Positions 53,767 to 63,122 of a stretch of 64,000 nt of DNA are shown in pieces. The notes under the pieces are model-generated. The model saw nothing but the letters and a program-made list of their open reading frames with translations, was not told the DNA's origin and made no database searches. The DNA lies in contig NZ_LT627735.1 in the NCBI RefSeq assembly GCF_900101765.1, forward strand, positions 1,116,001-1,180,000, read 5' to 3'. The position numbers and the translations under genes were made by a program. The first letter of the stretch is position 1. Every line of letters starts with the position of its first letter. This stretch comes from Nonlabens sp. Hel1_33_55. GTDB taxonomy: Bacteria > Bacteroidota > Bacteroidia > Flavobacteriales > Flavobacteriaceae.

Positions 53767-54906
53767 CTAAAACGCTGTATTCAATAATTTCATGAACTCT
53801 CCTATTTTATTAGGCTCCAACCATCGCGTCACGACCACTAGATCATTTTTACGGTCGATGACGATAAAATTACCTCCAAAACCTGCCGCATAAAAAACAT
53901 CTTGATCCACGCCATCCCACTGGCGACGTCCATCTGCATTGAGCCACCACATGAAACCATAATTAGGTTCTGGTGTTGAAGGAGTTGTAGCCATTTCAAT
54001 CCATTCCTTAGAAATAAGTTGCTCTCCATTCCATTGGCCATTATTGAGGAATAACAAACCAAAACGTGCCATATCTTCTGTATTGATAAACATTCCAGCA
54101 CCGCTATGGCCGCCACCAGTCACGCTCTTCATTTGTAAGCCATCAATAGTCTCCCATGCGTTGTCATAACCATACCAGCGCCAGGTCGTTGATGCTCCTA
54201 TCCTATCCATGATATTCTTCTTGAGCACTCGAGGTAATGGCTCTCTAAAAACCTGCAGTAAACTGTAAGCTAGAACATTGACACGCACATCGTTGTATTC
54301 CATTATCGTTCCTGGCTGTGCAGGTTGTGCGTACTGCCAGTCATCGATATCGCCATCACGAGGTGGACGGTCTGCCCAATCCTTACCGCCGTAAAGCGTT
54401 CCCTGCCAGGCACTATTTTGTTGCAATAATTGACTCCAGGTAATCTGGCTGTTCTGTCTACCCGCAAAGGTACCATCCCATACATAATTTGCGACCGTAT
54501 CATTAACGCTCTTGATTAAACCTTTATCCACAGCGATACCTGCAACGGTTGATAGAAAGCTTTTGGTAACAGAAAAAGTCATGTCCACTCTCTTGGTATC
54601 GCCCCAACTGGCGACCAACTTTCCTTTTTTGAGAATCATACCTACTGGACCACCACGCTTTTTGGTTGGGCCTTGAATCTCATGGAAGGGTTCGGTTTTG
54701 AATCCGTCGAGGATGGCAATTCGTAAATCTCTAGAGCCTGAATATTCATTCGCTTTCGCGAAAGCGATAACATCTTCCAGCTTCTTTGCATCTATCTGAG
54801 CATCATCTGTAGAAATTTGTTCCCAATCTGCATGGCGTTGTGGGAAGTAATTGTCTTGAGCGTGGATAGTCAAGCTACAAGCGAGAAAAAGTAAAATTGA
54901 TTTCAT
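53767..54906 (-). CDS. Secreted serine hydrolase, beta-lactamase class C fold
   Basis: 379 residues with a signal peptide (MKSILLFLACSLTIHAQ). Catalytic S112-V-T-K115 (TFSVTKSFLSTVAG) and the tyrosine of EYNDVRVNVLAYSLL (in place of YxN) and a late GGGHSGAGMF are visible. Such proteins are esterases or peptidases (6-aminohexanoate hydrolase-like) more often than true beta-lactamases. A palindrome copy encodes AFAKA near residue 50. Confidence 0.88.
   Translation of the reverse strand: MKSILLFLACSLTIHAQDNYFPQRHADWEQISTDDAQIDAKKLEDVIAFAKANEYSGSRDLRIAILDGFKTEPFHEIQGPTKKRGGPVGMILKKGKLVASWGDTKRVDMTFSVTKSFLSTVAGIAVDKGLIKSVNDTVANYVWDGTFAGRQNSQITWSQLLQQNSAWQGTLYGGKDWADRPPRDGDIDDWQYAQPAQPGTIMEYNDVRVNVLAYSLLQVFREPLPRVLKKNIMDRIGASTTWRWYGYDNAWETIDGLQMKSVTGGGHSGAGMFINTEDMARFGLLFLNNGQWNGEQLISKEWIEMATTPSTPEPNYGFMWWLNADGRRQWDGVDQDVFYAAGFGGNFIVIDRKNDLVVVTRWLEPNKIGEFMKLLNTAF
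54751..54766. repeat. Recurrent palindrome CGCTTTCGCGAAAGCG
   Basis: Perfect copy in the serine hydrolase gene (VIAFAKANEYS). Confidence 0.9.
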
Positions 54907-54944
54907 GATACTAAAAATAAGGTTTACGGTCGATTATAGCGAGT

Positions 54945-55194
54945 TTACCAAATCAATTTTGAGGATGCAAAAGTTCCTGTACCTGTGCTGGCAAAACTTG
55001 AAGGTGGCACACCATTAGAGGTCTTTGCAGACATAACTGTAACTGGAGAATGGACAGAATTAAGTTTTGATTTCAGCGATGCGATTGGTGATGCGAACGA
55101 TGCACTTGTTCTATTCTTCAACGCTGGAGAAACAAACACTTCAACGACGGACATCTACTTCATAGATGACATAAGATTTGAAGCGCCTTAATAT
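54945..55194 (+). pseudogene. Remnant: C-terminal carbohydrate-binding-like domain
   Basis: An open stretch with no start reads YQINFEDAKVPVPVLAKLEGG...VTGEWTELSFDFS...ALVLFFNAGET...DIYFIDDIRFEAP and stops. The pattern matches the last beta-sandwich domain found at the end of flavobacterial secreted glycan-active proteins. It is closed upstream by a stop codon (TAG just before CGAGTT), so only the last ~80 residues of a lost gene remain. It could be mis-called as a 68-residue gene from a GTG. Confidence 0.7.
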
Positions 55195-55319
55195 CTAATA
55201 ACTCAATTAAAACTAACCTCAAAAGTCTTTGCTATGAAGCACTAAAATTTTATTTGTTGAAAGGGTAAATTTTAAATTAGCCTATAGTGCTGGATATCTG
55301 TAGAGTGCTTGATTTAGTT

Positions 55320-55335
55320 CGCTTTCGCGAAAGCG
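55320..55335. repeat. Recurrent palindrome CGCTTTCGCGAAAGCG
   Basis: Perfect copy in the spacer between the remnant and the FAD oxidoreductase. Confidence 0.9.
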
Positions 55336-55441
55336 TAACAACTAAACATCATTTTACAGGTATCCTTTTTTAATTTAAAACCTAATCATTAAGGAAATAA
55401 GTCACACCAATTTTGAGCTGGTTATACCCTAACTTTGACCC

Positions 55442-56992
55442 ATGATCAAAGAAATACAACTGCGGGTTACCTTACCAGAAGAGCAACAGGATCCAGATAT
55501 TAGACGGAGAGCTGCTTTATTCTTAGGTGAGGATATTTCTAAGATTACAGGAGTTGTGGTTTTACGCAAATCGATTGATGCTCGCAAGAAAGTGGTAGTG
55601 TTCAATTATAAACTAGCCGTTTATATCAATGAAGAGCTTCCCAAAGAATCTGAATATCATTTTGATTATCAGGATATTTCTAAGGCTAAGGAAATTCATA
55701 TCATAGGTTTTGGTCCTGCGGGAATGTATGCAGCGCTGCGTTGTATTGAGCTAGGTTTTAAACCCATTGTTCTCGAACGTGGTAAAGACGTTCAAAAAAG
55801 ACGCCGGGACATCAAGGCTATCAATCAAGATCATGTGGTAGATGCTGATTCCAATTACTGCTTTGGTGAAGGTGGCGCAGGAACCTATAGTGATGGTAAG
55901 CTATACACACGCAGCTTGAAACGCGGTGACGTGAGACGCATTTTTGAAAACCTCGTTTTCCACGGTGCAACCAATGAAATATTGGTAGATGCACATCCTC
56001 ATATAGGAACGAATAAACTTCCTAAAATCATTCAGCGTATACGCGAGACGATCCTCAACTATGGCGGCGAGATTCATTTTGAAACCAAAGTGACCGACTT
56101 TATCCTCAACCAAAATCAAATAACTGCACTCATTCTGGATGATCGAAAGGAAATGAGTGTCGATAAGGTGATTCTTGCAACGGGACATTCCGCTAGGGAT
56201 ATTTTTGAATTGTTGCGTAAAAAGGAAATTGCTATTGAGGCCAAATCATTTGCAATGGGCGTGCGTGTGGAGCATCCACAACACATCATAGATTCCATCC
56301 AGTACAATTGTGGGATGGAGCGACCTGATGTTTTGCCTGCTGCTGCTTATAGTCTGGTACAACAGGTAAAAGGTCGTGGAGTGTATTCCTTCTGTATGTG
56401 TCCTGGTGGTTTTATTGTCCCAGCAGCCACTGAAGCTGGCGAGGTCGTCGTCAACGGTATGTCGCCATCCCGCAGAAACAACAAATTTGCAAATAGTGGC
56501 ATTGTTGTAGAAATCAATGCAGATGAAGATTTGAGATCCTTTGCACATCACGGCGCACTCGCTGGATTAGAATTTCAAAAAAGTTTGGAAAATTTATCCT
56601 TCACAGCTGGTGGCAAATCCCAAACCGCACCAGCACAACGCCTTACCGATTTTGTGGACGGCAAACTTTCAACAAGTCTAAATGAAAGTTCATACCAGCC
56701 AGGATTATTGAGCGCGCCACTGCATAGCTTATTGCCCAAACATCTAGGTAGCCGACTGAGAAAAGGCTTTGCTGCCTTTGGTCACAAAATGCACGGTTAC
56801 AATACGAACGAGGCTAATATTGTAGGCGTTGAATCCCGAACATCCTCACCAGTAAAAATTCCCAGAAATGATACATTGGAACACCCGCAAATTTCCAATC
56901 TTTTCCCATGCGGTGAAGGTGGCGGTTATGCTGGTGGTATCGTTAGTGCCGCGATGGATGGTGAGCGATGTGCTGAAGCCGCTATTAAATAA
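55442..56992 (+). CDS. FAD-dependent oxidoreductase (COG2509-like)
   Basis: 516 residues. A short N-terminal ferredoxin-like region precedes the FAD-binding fold (HIIGFGPAGMYAALRCIELG, VLERG), followed by YCFGEGGAGTYSDGKLYTR and a C-terminal NLFPCGEGGGYAGGIVSAAMDG. This is the uncharacterised FAD dehydrogenase family. The ATG at 55442 follows a TAACTTTG (55430-55437) by 4 bp, so if that is the promoter the message would be nearly leaderless. Confidence 0.88.
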   Translation: MIKEIQLRVTLPEEQQDPDIRRRAALFLGEDISKITGVVVLRKSIDARKKVVVFNYKLAVYINEELPKESEYHFDYQDISKAKEIHIIGFGPAGMYAALRCIELGFKPIVLERGKDVQKRRRDIKAINQDHVVDADSNYCFGEGGAGTYSDGKLYTRSLKRGDVRRIFENLVFHGATNEILVDAHPHIGTNKLPKIIQRIRETILNYGGEIHFETKVTDFILNQNQITALILDDRKEMSVDKVILATGHSARDIFELLRKKEIAIEAKSFAMGVRVEHPQHIIDSIQYNCGMERPDVLPAAAYSLVQQVKGRGVYSFCMCPGGFIVPAATEAGEVVVNGMSPSRRNNKFANSGIVVEINADEDLRSFAHHGALAGLEFQKSLENLSFTAGGKSQTAPAQRLTDFVDGKLSTSLNESSYQPGLLSAPLHSLLPKHLGSRLRKGFAAFGHKMHGYNTNEANIVGVESRTSSPVKIPRNDTLEHPQISNLFPCGEGGGYAGGIVSAAMDGERCAEAAIK

Positions 56993-57001
56993 ATTATTAA
57001 A

Positions 57002-57532
57002 ATGATAAAAGGTATAATCAAACTTTCTTTTCTATTGCTTGTTTTTTTAATGGCCAGTTGTAGCGCTTCAAGAGGTAATACTGAAAGGATATTTGAAGAT
57101 TTAAAATGTGACAAGGAGATATGGATAAGCATTGATGAAACCAGACCCACAGATTATCTAAGTTTATATAATACAGCGCCTAGTAGACCTCTAACACCTA
57201 AGGAATTTGCAGAATTAAAAGCTGATTTCATAGAAGTTGTGAATGAAATTAATAGCATCACGGACGTTGAAATTAAATTAGTAAACCAGCTAGGTTTTAC
57301 TGATGAAAATATTGCCAAGGCAAACCTTAGAATAGCCACTGTAATTGGTAAAAAGGATTACTATAAAGTAAACTCAGATATAGAATTAAATTATCAAATG
57401 CTCAATGGTAGATATGAAAGTTTCGCTACAAATTTGGGTTCTAAAAATAGCTTCAGCACTAGAGTTCTCCCTTTGTATGCTATGAAAGTTGCAGTCAGAG
57501 ATCTCGTTATGGCAATGTGTAATCATAATTGA
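57002..57532 (+). CDS. Hypothetical lipoprotein
   Basis: 176 residues with a lipoprotein signal (IIKLSFLLLVFLMASCSASRG, lipobox LMASC). The rest is not recognised. It starts 9 bp after the FAD gene and may be co-transcribed. Confidence 0.75.
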   Translation: MIKGIIKLSFLLLVFLMASCSASRGNTERIFEDLKCDKEIWISIDETRPTDYLSLYNTAPSRPLTPKEFAELKADFIEVVNEINSITDVEIKLVNQLGFTDENIAKANLRIATVIGKKDYYKVNSDIELNYQMLNGRYESFATNLGSKNSFSTRVLPLYAMKVAVRDLVMAMCNHN

Positions 57533-57588
57533 TAATTTCACTTAATCTTACCAACTCGCCGTTCTAAAACAACGGAATTTTGCGGGTC

Positions 57589-58773
57589 ATGAGTGAAAAT
57601 CCAACTGCCGAACCAAAACTATCCAATACTGTACTCTATTTGATGAGTATATCTGCTGGATTAGTGGTGGCTAACATCTACTACAATCAGCCGCTACTTA
57701 ATCTGATTGCCCAAAATTTAGATGTTTCCCAAGCATCAGCAAGTAATGTGGCGCTGGCTACACAATTGGGTTATGCCGTGGGATTGTTGATTATCATACC
57801 CTTGGGAGATAAGTTTTCAAACAAACTGATTCTAAAATACGATTTCCTAATCTTGATCATCTCGTTGCTAGTTACAGCCTTAGCAAATAACATTTATGTT
57901 CTAATCGCCAGTAGCTTCGTTATAGGATTTGCTTCAGTCATTCCACAGTTATTTGTTCCCATGGCAGCCAGATTATCAGAAGAAGCGCATAGAGGTCGTG
58001 CAATTGGGATCGTTATGAGTGGCCTACTCATTGGTATATTGGGAAGCCGTACGCTTAGTGGTGTAGTTGGAGAATATTATGGATGGCGAGCGATATTTTA
58101 TGTAGCTACAGGATTAATGGTTCTACTATTTATCCTACTCCACTATAAGTTGCCAAAATTGAATCCTACCTATCAAGGCAGCTATTGGAGTTTATTCAAA
58201 TCTATTGCACATTATTTCAAAACAGAACCAACCGTAAGAGTTGCCGCGCTGCGCGGCGGATTGGGTTTTGCTGCGATAAGCGTATTTTGGACAACGCTCG
58301 TTTTCCTGCTGGAAGAATCCTTTAATTATGGAAGTGATGTCGCTGGTTATTTTGGGTTGATAGGAATCGTAGGTGCGCTGGCAGCAACAGTCACTGGAAA
58401 GCTCAACGATAGGATCAACAAATATTATATCATCTTGGTGGCAAGTGCTATTTTATTGGTCTCTTGGATCCTTTTCTTTTTTTCTGGGGATTCGCTTATA
58501 GGTTTGATTATAGGTGTCATTCTCATTGATTTGGGAATGCAAGGACTTCACATTACGAATCAGAACATCATTTTTTCAAAAAATAAAGATGCCAGAAATA
58601 GAATCAACACGATCTACATGGTTGGATTCTTCGTCGGTGGCGCATTGGGAACATTGGGCGCATCTATCGCATGGGATAGTTATGGCTGGACAGGCGTTTC
58701 CATCTTTGGAATTTTGATCTGTGCAGCGATAGTTATCGTCCAGTTGGTTTGGGGAAAGAACGACGACCTTTAA
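57589..58773 (+). CDS. MFS transporter
   Basis: About 394 residues from the ATG at 57589, twelve membrane helices. The motif between helices 2 and 3 (GYAVGLLIIIPLGDKFSNK) and SEEAHRGRAIGIVMSGLLIGILGSRTLSG fit drug or aromatic efflux-type MFS. Substrate unknown. Ends 6 bp from the convergent metalloprotease. Confidence 0.88.
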   Translation: MSENPTAEPKLSNTVLYLMSISAGLVVANIYYNQPLLNLIAQNLDVSQASASNVALATQLGYAVGLLIIIPLGDKFSNKLILKYDFLILIISLLVTALANNIYVLIASSFVIGFASVIPQLFVPMAARLSEEAHRGRAIGIVMSGLLIGILGSRTLSGVVGEYYGWRAIFYVATGLMVLLFILLHYKLPKLNPTYQGSYWSLFKSIAHYFKTEPTVRVAALRGGLGFAAISVFWTTLVFLLEESFNYGSDVAGYFGLIGIVGALAATVTGKLNDRINKYYIILVASAILLVSWILFFFSGDSLIGLIIGVILIDLGMQGLHITNQNIIFSKNKDARNRINTIYMVGFFVGGALGTLGASIAWDSYGWTGVSIFGILICAAIVIVQLVWGKNDDL

Positions 58774-58779
58774 ATCAAA

Positions 58780-61170
58780 TTACATCCCACAACTCCCTAT
58801 AGGACTTCCATCTGGAATTTTCTGAACCGGTATTTCCTTGATGGTTTCTGGATGCTCTTCTGCTCTATTTATCATTTGTGCCAAAACTAGATCTTCAGCA
58901 TTTCGGGAATTATTCAATTTACTTTTTACGGTATTGATCTCTGATAAAACAGCCGACTTCACATTGACATTCAACGAACTTGAATTATTTGCCATAAGTA
59001 ATTTGGACACATACATTTCCTTCAATCGCTGCTGAATCAGTTTTTCATATTCTCCGCTGGAATTTTCAAAAACCGTTTCTGTCATGTCGTTCATCATTTC
59101 GGTCAGTTCGAGGTTCTTGCCGTAGATGTTTTGCTGGGCAATGCGATTCAATCTTGTGGCATTCAGCAAGAAATCCAAAGTCACCTCTGCACTCGTTACT
59201 GCGGCAGATACTGGATCAAAAGCCACTCCTGTTTCTGATTTGAAGCTTTCTCTGTCTCTATTGTATCCATAAGCTCTTGGTGGGAACAATTCCAAAACAT
59301 TTTCTGGAATAGTAAGATTCTCGACTTCGATAGTATTTAGCAAAGCTTCCAATGCTTGTTTTTGTTCTTTTTCTGGAACATACTCGAATTCTGGATCGCC
59401 TTTCATAGCATAGCTGTATCGCATACCGCCTACTAATTTTGACGCTGCTTCCACCTGATAGCGGTGTGAGAAATACACGGGAACAAAGACATCTTCCAAA
59501 ACACTAAGTGGCTGGCCTTCTGGAATATTATCAAGTCCGAACTGATTCATCGCCACGGAGCGTATGTTCATCATCCGGTTAAGTTCTTCCACCGCATTCT
59601 CGCCGCCATCCCAAAGGTGTGCATCTGCACTGGCACCGCTGCTGTCTCTGGCATCACTGTCGCTAATGAATTTAAGCTGCTGATCTTCGGCAGCTTTAAT
59701 GATGCTCTGTAGGTATTGATTTTCAGTCATTCCTTGTGGTGCCGTACCGTAAGAATATAGGACGGTCAATTTGTCCCATTCACCTATTCCCGTATCATAG
59801 GCATCTGCCAGGGATATCTTACCGTCAACCAATTCATACTTGGGATGCGGATAATCCATCACGCTAGCGCGATCACTCACACTTGCAGCAAAATTATGGG
59901 CAAACCCTAAGGTGTGACCTACCTCGTGAGCACCCAGTTGACGTATTCTAGCCAGTGCCATTTTTAGCATCTCTGGAGATTCTTGTCCATTGGCAAAAGG
60001 CGCGTCCAGCATTCCTTGTGCCAGCATATAATCCTGACGTATTCTCAAACTTCCTAGACTCACGTGACCTTTCAATATCTCACCCGTTCGTGGATCTGTT
60101 ATGGAACCACCATAACTCCAGCCACGTGTGCTGCGGTGCACCCATTGAATCAAATTGTATCTCAAATCCATAGGATCTGCACCTTCAGGAAGCATTTTTA
60201 CTTGGAATGCATTGATATATCCTGCACTTTCATAGGCTTGATTCCACCAGCTGGTGCCTTCCAGTAATGCACTGCGCACGGGTTCTGGCGTTCCGGGATC
60301 CAAATAGTAAATTATAGGCTCTACAGCCTCACTCCTATTAGCTTGCTTATTCTTTTTCTCTAGACGGTGACGAGTGATCCATCGTTTTTCCATAGGCGTT
60401 CCTATCTCACTGCTGTAATCCAAATAACTAGTGTAAAATGATCCAGATCGTGGATGAAACTCTCGTGGTTCAAAACCATCATCTGGCAGTTCTACAAAAC
60501 TATGATGTTGTATCACACTCACGCTGCTGGCATCTGGTGCCACACTGCGAAGGTTACGGCCTTTGGGCTCACCTGAAAAAGTGAGCATCGCTTCAAATTC
60601 TACGTTTTTAGGGAAAGCTTTGGTATTATCCATCCAGATCGCACTGCGGGATTTTTCGATTTTATATGTTCCCTCATTTCGTGATTTGAGACGGTCAGCC
60701 ACGCCATGTGCGTCCTCCATTAAAAATGGGGTGATATCAATGTTGTAAGTGCCGTCGCTGGATTTTTTGTCCTTGTCTTTCTCTATTTCAAATCCATAGA
60801 GTATCGATCGCGCAAAGGCTTGTTCCACAGACTTTTTCTCTTCGCTATTATCAGTGATCGCACGATATTTTTGGTTGGGTTGCACGAGTAGCAATTTGTT
60901 GCCAGCTTTGACCCATTTAACCACAACGCCGTCGCCCAACTGTCCACGATCCAGTCCTATATCGTTGGATCCCAGTCCTGTGGATAGCGAGTGAACGTAC
61001 AAAAATTCTTCATCTAAGTCCTTGACCTCGAGCAGGATGGTTCCCTTGCTGTCATCATAGGTGAAGTTGAAAAAGCCTTTGAATTGCTGTGGTGATGTTG
61101 ATGATTGCGCTTTCGCGAAAGCGGTACAAAAAACAAGACAATAGAACGTTATAGCTGGTAGGTATTTCAT
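58780..61170 (-). CDS. Zinc-dependent metalloprotease (DUF5117/DUF4953 type), exported
   Basis: 796 residues with a signal peptide (MKYLPAITFYCLVFCTAFAKAQ). DUF5117-like beta-rich region at about 80-330 leads to the metzincin site H415-E416-x-x-H419-x-x-G-x-x-H425 (GAHEVGHTLGFAHNFAAS), then a long C-terminal helical domain (DUF4953). Common in Bacteroidota, probably extracellular or periplasmic protein degradation. A palindrome copy falls in the signal peptide (AFAKA). Confidence 0.9.
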   Translation of the reverse strand: MKYLPAITFYCLVFCTAFAKAQSSTSPQQFKGFFNFTYDDSKGTILLEVKDLDEEFLYVHSLSTGLGSNDIGLDRGQLGDGVVVKWVKAGNKLLLVQPNQKYRAITDNSEEKKSVEQAFARSILYGFEIEKDKDKKSSDGTYNIDITPFLMEDAHGVADRLKSRNEGTYKIEKSRSAIWMDNTKAFPKNVEFEAMLTFSGEPKGRNLRSVAPDASSVSVIQHHSFVELPDDGFEPREFHPRSGSFYTSYLDYSSEIGTPMEKRWITRHRLEKKNKQANRSEAVEPIIYYLDPGTPEPVRSALLEGTSWWNQAYESAGYINAFQVKMLPEGADPMDLRYNLIQWVHRSTRGWSYGGSITDPRTGEILKGHVSLGSLRIRQDYMLAQGMLDAPFANGQESPEMLKMALARIRQLGAHEVGHTLGFAHNFAASVSDRASVMDYPHPKYELVDGKISLADAYDTGIGEWDKLTVLYSYGTAPQGMTENQYLQSIIKAAEDQQLKFISDSDARDSSGASADAHLWDGGENAVEELNRMMNIRSVAMNQFGLDNIPEGQPLSVLEDVFVPVYFSHRYQVEAASKLVGGMRYSYAMKGDPEFEYVPEKEQKQALEALLNTIEVENLTIPENVLELFPPRAYGYNRDRESFKSETGVAFDPVSAAVTSAEVTLDFLLNATRLNRIAQQNIYGKNLELTEMMNDMTETVFENSSGEYEKLIQQRLKEMYVSKLLMANNSSSLNVNVKSAVLSEINTVKSKLNNSRNAEDLVLAQMINRAEEHPETIKEIPVQKIPDGSPIGSCGM
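61108..61123. repeat. Recurrent palindrome CGCTTTCGCGAAAGCG
   Basis: Perfect copy in the metalloprotease signal peptide (CTAFAKAQ). Confidence 0.9.
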
Positions 61171-61246
61171 AGTTTTATGCTGAGCCTCTAAAATACCAAT
61201 TAACGCGATAGAATTTAAGAATCGCCTATTTAAACATTATTGATCC

Positions 61247-61627
61247 ATGAAATTATTAGGTTTTCTTCTCTTATTGATCACGGTAAATTCTTGTGACAAT
61301 ACCAAAAATACTTCCAATGAGCTGGTGGGAACATGGCGCCACGTAGAATCATTGAGCGATATAGGCGATGGCAATGCGACTTTTCATAGAGTCAACAGTA
61401 AGAAAACAATGACATTCAACACTGACGGAACGGTTACCTCAAATGAAAATGTTTGTACAGGAAATAATTTCCAAGAGGGCAGCACCGCAGATTGGGATAC
61501 GGACAATGAATCTTTCTCCCTAGGCGATTGTCAGGCAACCTACTCTTATGATGCCGACATTGAGGAATTAATCATCAATTATCAGTGTATCGAGGCTTGT
61601 GGTGAGAAGTATATAAGGTTTGAATGA
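61247..61627 (+). CDS. Small lipoprotein, lipocalin-like
   Basis: 126 residues with a lipobox (LLLLITVNSC). The core ELVGTWRHVESLSD...MTFNTDGTVTSNE is the lipocalin-like opening found in small Bacteroidota lipoproteins. Four further cysteines could form two disulfides. Function unknown. Confidence 0.75.
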   Translation: MKLLGFLLLLITVNSCDNTKNTSNELVGTWRHVESLSDIGDGNATFHRVNSKKTMTFNTDGTVTSNENVCTGNNFQEGSTADWDTDNESFSLGDCQATYSYDADIEELIINYQCIEACGEKYIRFE

Positions 61628-61771
61628 ATAAGTTATAAGATCCTAAAATGCTTTGTGCTTGGTTCTAACAATTAATTAGCCGACAAATTTCTTATAAATA
61701 GCACTAGCTCTGTAAAAATTCACGACAAGCTTTTGCCAATGCTGGCTTCTAACCGAGTGTCAAAATACGGA

Positions 61772-61800
61772 TGCCTGCTCGAGCGCAGTCGAGAGCTATC
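61772..61800. repeat. Remnant of the dispersed intergenic repeat
   Basis: CTGCTCGAGCGCAGTCGAGAGC resembles the inverted ends of the block at 11.1-11.9 kb, single degenerate copy in the spacer. Confidence 0.5.
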
Positions 61801-61870
61801 TGGTAGCAACAAGCTTTACTGGAGATAGTATGATCTTGACTACACTCTACCCAATATGGAAATGAAACCC

Positions 61871-63043
61871 CTAATCCTTCCTATACTTTGAAGTCTGTTC
61901 AAACACCGCATCAAGAATGTCAATGTCAGTTTGTTCCAGCGATAGGCCACGTCGTTTCATAACCACATCTGCGACTTCATAAGCCTTATTTGTTTTGTAA
62001 GTCATGGTTCCCTGCGGGCCGCCCCAAGAAAAGCTGGGAATAAAATTACGCGGATAGCCAGCGCCGTAGATATTGGCACTTACTCCTATCACGGTTCCTG
62101 TATTGAACATGGTATTGATACCGCATTTAGAATGGTCGCCCATCATGAGCCCGCAAAATTGTAGTCCGGTTTTTGCAAAACGTCCGGTTTCATAGCTCCA
62201 TAGTTTGACTTCAGCATAATTGTTTTTTAGGTTGCTGGTGTTGGAGTCTGCACCTATGTTGCACCATTCGCCTAACACGCTATTCCCTAAAAATCCCTCG
62301 TGGCCTTTGTTGGAATATCCAAATATCACCGAATTATTGACCTCTCCACCAATTTTTGAATGTGGTCCTACAGTCGTTGGTCCGTATACTTTGGTTCCTA
62401 ATTTTGTAGCACTATGCTCACATAAAGCAAAGGATCCTCTAATGATTGAACCTTCCATGAGCTCAGTATCTTTACCTAAATAAATAGGTCCTGTAGATGC
62501 ATTTAATATACAGAATTGGGCAATAGCACCTTCTTCTAAGAATATATTCTCTGGATTTACAGTCTGTACAGAATCAGGAATAGGTTGGCTTTTTCTTCCT
62601 GTGGTAAGTAAATCAAAATCTGCTTGAAGGGCTTTTCCATTTTTAGAGAAAATGTCCCAGGTATGGAAAATTCCATCTACTTCTTCTTCTGTGAAAAGCA
62701 CTTGCGTCAATTCAATAGTTGGTGTGTGAATTTCTTTGGCTCTGTAGGCGATCACTTGATTGCCGCCCATGAGCTTCTGCCCTATTTCTAGCTCTAATAT
62801 CTTATCTGCCAGTTTTTGAGTGGCGAAAATATGTCCTGCAACGATTAGATTATCAGCTGTTTCTTTGAGTGGATATTTTGTTTGCAGATAATCTTCTGTT
62901 TGGTAGCTGACTTTTTGTTCCAAGAATTTTTCCCAACGTTCTACCATGGTCAATATCCCGCAGCGGATGTGCGACGTAGGTCTCGTAAAAGTGAATGGCA
63001 ATAGTGGAGTATGCAGATTGAAGTCGGCTAAAACGATGTTCAT
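61871..63043 (-). CDS. GlmU-like sugar nucleotidyltransferase/acyltransferase family protein
   Basis: 390 residues. The N-terminus (MNIVLADFNLHTPLLPFTFTRPTSHIRCGILTMVERW) is a shortened nucleotidyltransferase fold; the C-terminal part (about 190-340) is a left-handed beta-helix with hexapeptide-like turns (GSIIRGSFALCEHSATKLGTKVYGPTTVGPHSKIGG). Bacteroidota have such a GlmU-family protein beside a separate GlmU. Exact substrate not known. Confidence 0.85.
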   Translation of the reverse strand: MNIVLADFNLHTPLLPFTFTRPTSHIRCGILTMVERWEKFLEQKVSYQTEDYLQTKYPLKETADNLIVAGHIFATQKLADKILELEIGQKLMGGNQVIAYRAKEIHTPTIELTQVLFTEEEVDGIFHTWDIFSKNGKALQADFDLLTTGRKSQPIPDSVQTVNPENIFLEEGAIAQFCILNASTGPIYLGKDTELMEGSIIRGSFALCEHSATKLGTKVYGPTTVGPHSKIGGEVNNSVIFGYSNKGHEGFLGNSVLGEWCNIGADSNTSNLKNNYAEVKLWSYETGRFAKTGLQFCGLMMGDHSKCGINTMFNTGTVIGVSANIYGAGYPRNFIPSFSWGGPQGTMTYKTNKAYEVADVVMKRRGLSLEQTDIDILDAVFEQTSKYRKD

Positions 63044-63122
63044 TGAATTGTATTTTGCGCTAATTTCGGGAAAATAAGTTTTATCCCATGCGAATCTTTG
63101 AGCCTATTGATACCTTAGCCGT

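Noticed and set aside
54985..55191. Intact 68-residue gene from a GTG start
   Set aside because: The domain homology continues upstream of the GTG to a stop codon, so it is a truncated remnant.
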